Source of the DNA: Blastocystis sp. Blastoise
Taxonomy: Eukaryota; Sar; Bigyra; Opalinata; Blastocystidae
DNA: 64,000 nucleotides
Assembly: GCA_039096225.1 (NCBI GenBank)
Contig: JBBPEB010000028.1
Location: 124,001 to 188,000 of the forward strand
Direction of reading: 5' to 3'
Shown here: positions 60,255 through 64,000 of the stretch, piece by piece
Numbering within the stretch: the stretch's first letter is position 1
How the letters are laid out: each line of letters begins with the position of its first letter
Program-made: the position numbers and the translations under genes
The notes under the pieces: generated by a model
What the model saw: only the letters and a program-made list of their open reading frames with translations
Told to the model about the DNA's origin: nothing
Databases searched by the model: none

Positions 60255-60571
60255 AATAGATAGATGAAAGAATTGACAGAAAATGATAATGTTATATGAT
60301 TCTCTAGGGAAATAAATGGAATTCCCCTTTTTATATTCTTGAAACCACGGTTATTCAATAATTGCTAAAACCCACAAAAAATAGTTTCACATTTGAAAAG
60401 AAACCATGATTTTTCTTTAAAAGATAGTTAAGAAATAAAGAATTTTCAAGAATATCAATTTTAGAAACCTAAAAAATCAGAAAATTAAACTTTTTTAAGA
60501 AGTCTAATTCTTGCGCTTCTTGTTATTTCTTTATTAATTCAATCAATCGTTTTCATATCAAGATTCCTGAA
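60255..60571. promoter_or_regulatory. Divergent promoter space, PARS2 / NUP35
   Basis: 317 bp between the two start codons, AT-rich. It holds a degenerate ACCACGGTTATTC site near 60350. No other element is recognised. Confidence 0.5.
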
Positions 60572-61474
60572 ATGTATTCACAACAAGATAGAAACACAAA
60601 TATTCAACAAACCATTTTCAATACACCATCGATTTCGTCAAATACAGCTGCATATGGTTACTCAAATCAAAATTACGGCCAACACAGTTATGATGTATTT
60701 TATTACCTTTAAATCTATTATTTAATATGTTTCTTAGGGCCGATTCAATAGTTATGATACTATGTCAAAACCATATGGGTATATATTTTTCTTTTCTTCT
60801 TTTAATACTACTTTATTTTTAATTCTAATCTCTAAATATAGTTCTTCCTATGATTCATACAAAAATACTCGAAGATATGATCAATTGTCAGAACCAACAT
60901 TATTTGAAGAAGAAAGCAGTCATATGGGATTACCCAAACGTACAAGTAATTACTACAATAATAATGCTCCAACATCAACGGATAATAATTATTATGCTAC
61001 TATTCTTCGATACAAACCGTATTTATATTTTATTTTATTTTATTTTATTTTATTTTATTTTATTTTATTATATTATATTATATTTTATTTTATTATATTT
61101 TATTATATTATATTTTATTTTATTTTATTATATTTTATTTTATTTTATTATATTTTATTTTATTTTATTATATTTTATTTTATTATATTTTATTTTATTT
61201 TATTATATTTTATTTTATTTTATTTTATTATATTATATTTTATTTTATTTTATTTTATTTTATTTTATTTTATTATATACTATTATATATATCAATCTAT
61301 CTATCGTTAATAAAGACAAAAAACCATCTTATACTCCACCTTCTGTATATATATATATATATATATATTATTTAACTCTATATATCAATAGGTAACTATA
61401 TTTGATGGTAAACAATATAATTCCAGTTCATATAAAGAACAATCAATGGACTCTTTTAATCAACGTTCTAATTG

Positions 61475-61519
<45 letters not shown>

Positions 61520-62184
61520 TCATCATTCATTATTCGCATCTATTATATATATGTATATATATATAGATCATGGTTTTTGGAGTTCCAAAAGACCGTCAGC
61601 CTGAGGTTTTACGATTATTTGATAATACTGGCCATATTATTACTTATATTCCTGGAAAGGGCAATCAATTATTTATTCAGTATAAATATATGAATATGTC
61701 ATTTCATTTATTTTTATATATCTTTTATTTTTTGTATATATGATATAATTATATATAAAAATATACTTATATAAATATGATTACATATAAATACAATGCA
61801 TATAAATATCCTATCACTATATATAGATATGCAAGTGAGTATGAAGCTGATAAGGCTATTCAGTATAATGGGAAATATATATGTCAGGATATTATTATTG
61901 GTGTTCATAGCATTACAGAAAATGAAGTTAAGGGACGAGGAATACATATAGAACATAATGAAAACACAATTGATGACGCAATCGAAATGAATAGACGACG
62001 CAATATTAATAGATTCGAAACGTATTTTTTTCTTCTTTGTTTTTTTTTTTTCATTATCAATATACATTTTTATTTATTTTTATATAGACACAATGATATA
62101 CAACAACCAAAAATGATGAATTCAATTCCAAAGAAACGGGAAAGCTTTTGTGATTATATAATGAAATGGATTTTTAACTATTAA
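60572..62184 (+). CDS. NUP35: Nucleoporin NUP35/NUP53 (MPPN-type RRM)
   Basis: An inner-ring nucleoporin. A low-complexity N-terminus (MYSQQDRNTNIQQTIFNTPS, then Ser/Tyr/Asn-rich) precedes the RRM-like MPPN domain. That reads WIMVFGVPKDRQPEVLRLFD, NTGHIITYIPGKGNQLFIQY, YASEYEADKAIQYNGKYICQ and DIIIGVHSITENEVKG, with the W-x-V-x-VFG and G-x-I-x-G blocks of Nup35. The C-terminus ESFCDYIMKWIFNY is amphipathic, like the membrane-binding helix of Nup53, and ends in TAA at 62182-62184. FG repeats are not evident. Introns: one contains a 250-bp ATTTT array. A few exon joins in the low-complexity part are uncertain. Confidence 0.85.
61021..61277. repeat. ATTTT/ATATT pentanucleotide array in a NUP35 intron
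   Basis: About 255 bp of TTTTA units with TTATA variants. Two long Phe/Ile/Leu/Tyr frames run through it but are not coding. Confidence 0.95.
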
Positions 62185-62710
62185 AAATGAAAATTTTTCA
62201 TATATCAATCTTTCATAATACCATTTACATATATAAATATTTACTTTTGTTTTTTCTCTGTTTCTTGTGGGTTTATTTCTAGAATTTGTTAAGTTATATG
62301 TTTATTATCAGTTTCATGTTTCTTTTATATATTTTGTAGTACTCTCATATAATTAATGTTTATATTGGCATGATCATCGATCATAAAGCAACATATGTGT
62401 AGTAAAAACAATTTCTTTTCTTATTTATTCGATATCATTTGTGAACATCAACGTTTAGATGCTGATCATTACACGAAAATAAGCATTGATACTGATTAAA
62501 TGATAAAAAATGTCTTTTTTAAAAAATAAGAAAAAATAGTTTATTTATGATTATGAAAAGGAAATGACGGTCATTATATAAATAATCAGAAAAATCAACT
62601 TTTATTATTTTTCATGAAAAAAATCTTGGGAAACAACTTTAGAATTATATATTTGCTGATTAGTTGATTATATATCCTTTATTATTCCATATAAATATTG
62701 GATAGAATAG
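62185..62710. other. Intergenic region NUP35 - COG8
   Basis: About 525 bp AT-rich; no feature recognised. Confidence 0.45.
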
Positions 62711-64000
62711 ATGGCGACAAATCAATTACAATCTCTATCGAAATTATTGAATCTGCCTATCAATGGTCATCAAGATGAACTATATTTGATTCGTTTAGGT
62801 ATATATTGTTAATAAATATATCTGATATATCGTCTATACTTCAATTTTTTATAGCTTCATTGAGTTTAAAAGAACTTCAGGAAGAACCTAATTATTTACA
62901 AGATCAACATTTAAGTTTAGAGTCCGAATTGAAGAAGGATCTATATGAAAAGAATGATGTGTTTGTTGACTCTCAACAATGTTTCACAAATCTTACGAAA
63001 AATGTATATATTAGTTTTTTTAATTCTAAGGTTTATAAATATAGATTCAAATTCTTTCTAAGGATGTTTCAGACTCTTATAATATCCTTCCTAGTCTTCA
63101 ATATACATGTAAAAAATTTACTGATGAAGCTGAAGATCTAGTGAAACAACATCAAAAAAATAAGAAAACACTTCGATATCACACTCAAGTAGATATATAT
63201 TTAATATATATATTTGGAATGTGATTATTCTACTATTTGTATACATAGTTACTTGAATTATTGGAGATGCCTCAATTAATGGATACTTGTGTAAAGAATG
63301 GTTTACATGACGAAGCGTTGATTCTATTATCTCAAAGTAGAAAATTAACTTCAATTCATAAAATCAAAGAAAATGAAGGGTATTTATATTGCTATTGACA
63401 TTATTTTTTAATTCTGTTTTGTATGATTATACATAGATCTCTCTTCTAGATATAAATATATATAATTATATTATTGTATATAAATATAGAGAGAATGCGT
63501 CTAAAGACCCTGGCCAAGGAGCAGCTCATTTATTATATAAGATATGGACAGAAATGGAGCAAGTTGCATGTAATCAAAAGATTATCTTATGGGAAGAATT
63601 AGAAGGAGAATTGTTACTACAACGAGCTATGACGGTAGTTCGACTTCTTACTAAAATCAGTGAATGCGTATGTTTATTATACTTATTATGTTTATTATAA
63701 TTATTATGTTTATTATTATATATAGTTAAGACCTTTTAATGCAGAAGAATATCCCAAGTATATATATATATATATATGTTTTATATCTATATCTATATAT
63801 ATATATAGATATATGTTGAATGAAGAGCGTACAATTCGTCAGCAATTTCTATTGGCTAGAACCGAATATTTTAATGTATATATATATAATAAAATTTTCT
63901 TCTATATATATATATATATAGAAGAAATTAAGTATTTATAGTAAGTTTGATTCAGGTTTATTTTTAAAGGAATATATTGATTTATGTCGAGTATATATAT
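62711..64000 (+). CDS. COG8: Conserved oligomeric Golgi complex subunit 8, 5' part
   Basis: A COG lobe B subunit for intra-Golgi retrograde tethering. [20 protein letters not shown], then [40 protein letters not shown] and [11 protein letters not shown] match the Cog8/Dor1 N-terminus (L-x-EP-x-L-x-x-E). [40 protein letters not shown] and [13 protein letters not shown] are the following Dor1 blocks. [31 protein letters not shown] and [19 protein letters not shown] continue to the window edge, where the gene is cut. Introns are short and AT-only, starting GTATAT. Confidence 0.92.

Noticed and set aside
60762-61395. Hydrophobic frames that look like multi-span membrane proteins
   Set aside because: They read through the ATTTT array in a NUP35 intron; only the flanking parts are real exons.
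61714-62067. 117-codon minus-strand frame
   Set aside because: It is antisense to NUP35 exons with a clear MPPN domain.

Overview
The window is eukaryotic nuclear DNA from an unidentified protist. By eye it is about 80% A+T, with a gene roughly every 2.7 kb on both strands. Nearly every gene is broken by many spliceosomal introns. Most introns begin GTATATAT or GTATGT and end TATATAG; the shortest I resolve are 35-38 nt, and several are almost pure TA, ATT, TTTA or ATTTT repeat. TAA, TAG and TGA all act as stops, so the code looks standard. Mitochondrial presequences and a mitochondrial-type prolyl-tRNA synthetase point to an organelle that still translates. I cannot name the lineage from sequence alone.

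Layout, left to right: a pentanucleotide repeat lying in an intron of a membrane-anchored GH13 protein (-); CWC25 splicing factor (-); TTC38 (-); FKBP12-type isomerase (+); AFG1-like mitochondrial ATPase (-); exosome RRP42/EXOSC7 (+); TMEM43 (+); a small unknown membrane protein (+); a cysteine desulfurase / zinc finger / TtcA fusion (-); tRNA-Val(CAC) (+); a BTB-TLDc protein (-); a 181-bp TIR element; proteasome RPT4 (+); a TEY MAP kinase (+); a mitochondrial WW-domain protein (+); exosome CSL4/EXOSC1 (+); a type II membrane glycosyltransferase-like protein carrying a U12-type AT-AC intron (+); a CIPK/SNF1-like kinase (+); ARFRP1 GTPase (-); ELOF1 (+); ARMC1 (-); a large helical protein with FANCI-like features (+); a second TIR element; a TPR-DNAJC8 fusion (+); mitochondrial prolyl-tRNA synthetase (-); NUP35/NUP53 (+); and the start of COG8 (+).

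Most genes are conserved housekeeping functions: RNA processing, proteasome, Golgi traffic, nuclear pore and mitochondrial maintenance. They are not an operon or island. The most notable signals are: (1) cysteine desulfurase fused to a TtcA-type tRNA thiolase, with a TFIIIA-type zinc finger carried on its own phase 0-0 exon; (2) an intron with textbook U12 AT-AC signals; (3) about ten copies of the palindrome CCGCGG, mostly within a larger ATTCCCGCGGGAAT-like context, in very AT-rich DNA; (4) two small TIR elements with flanking direct repeats; and (5) long ATT arrays that sit in introns and are absent from intergenic DNA.

Exon joins were worked out by hand from GT-AG signals and reading phase. 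Gene ends are firm where a start or stop codon is given. Internal boundaries are approximate unless stated.
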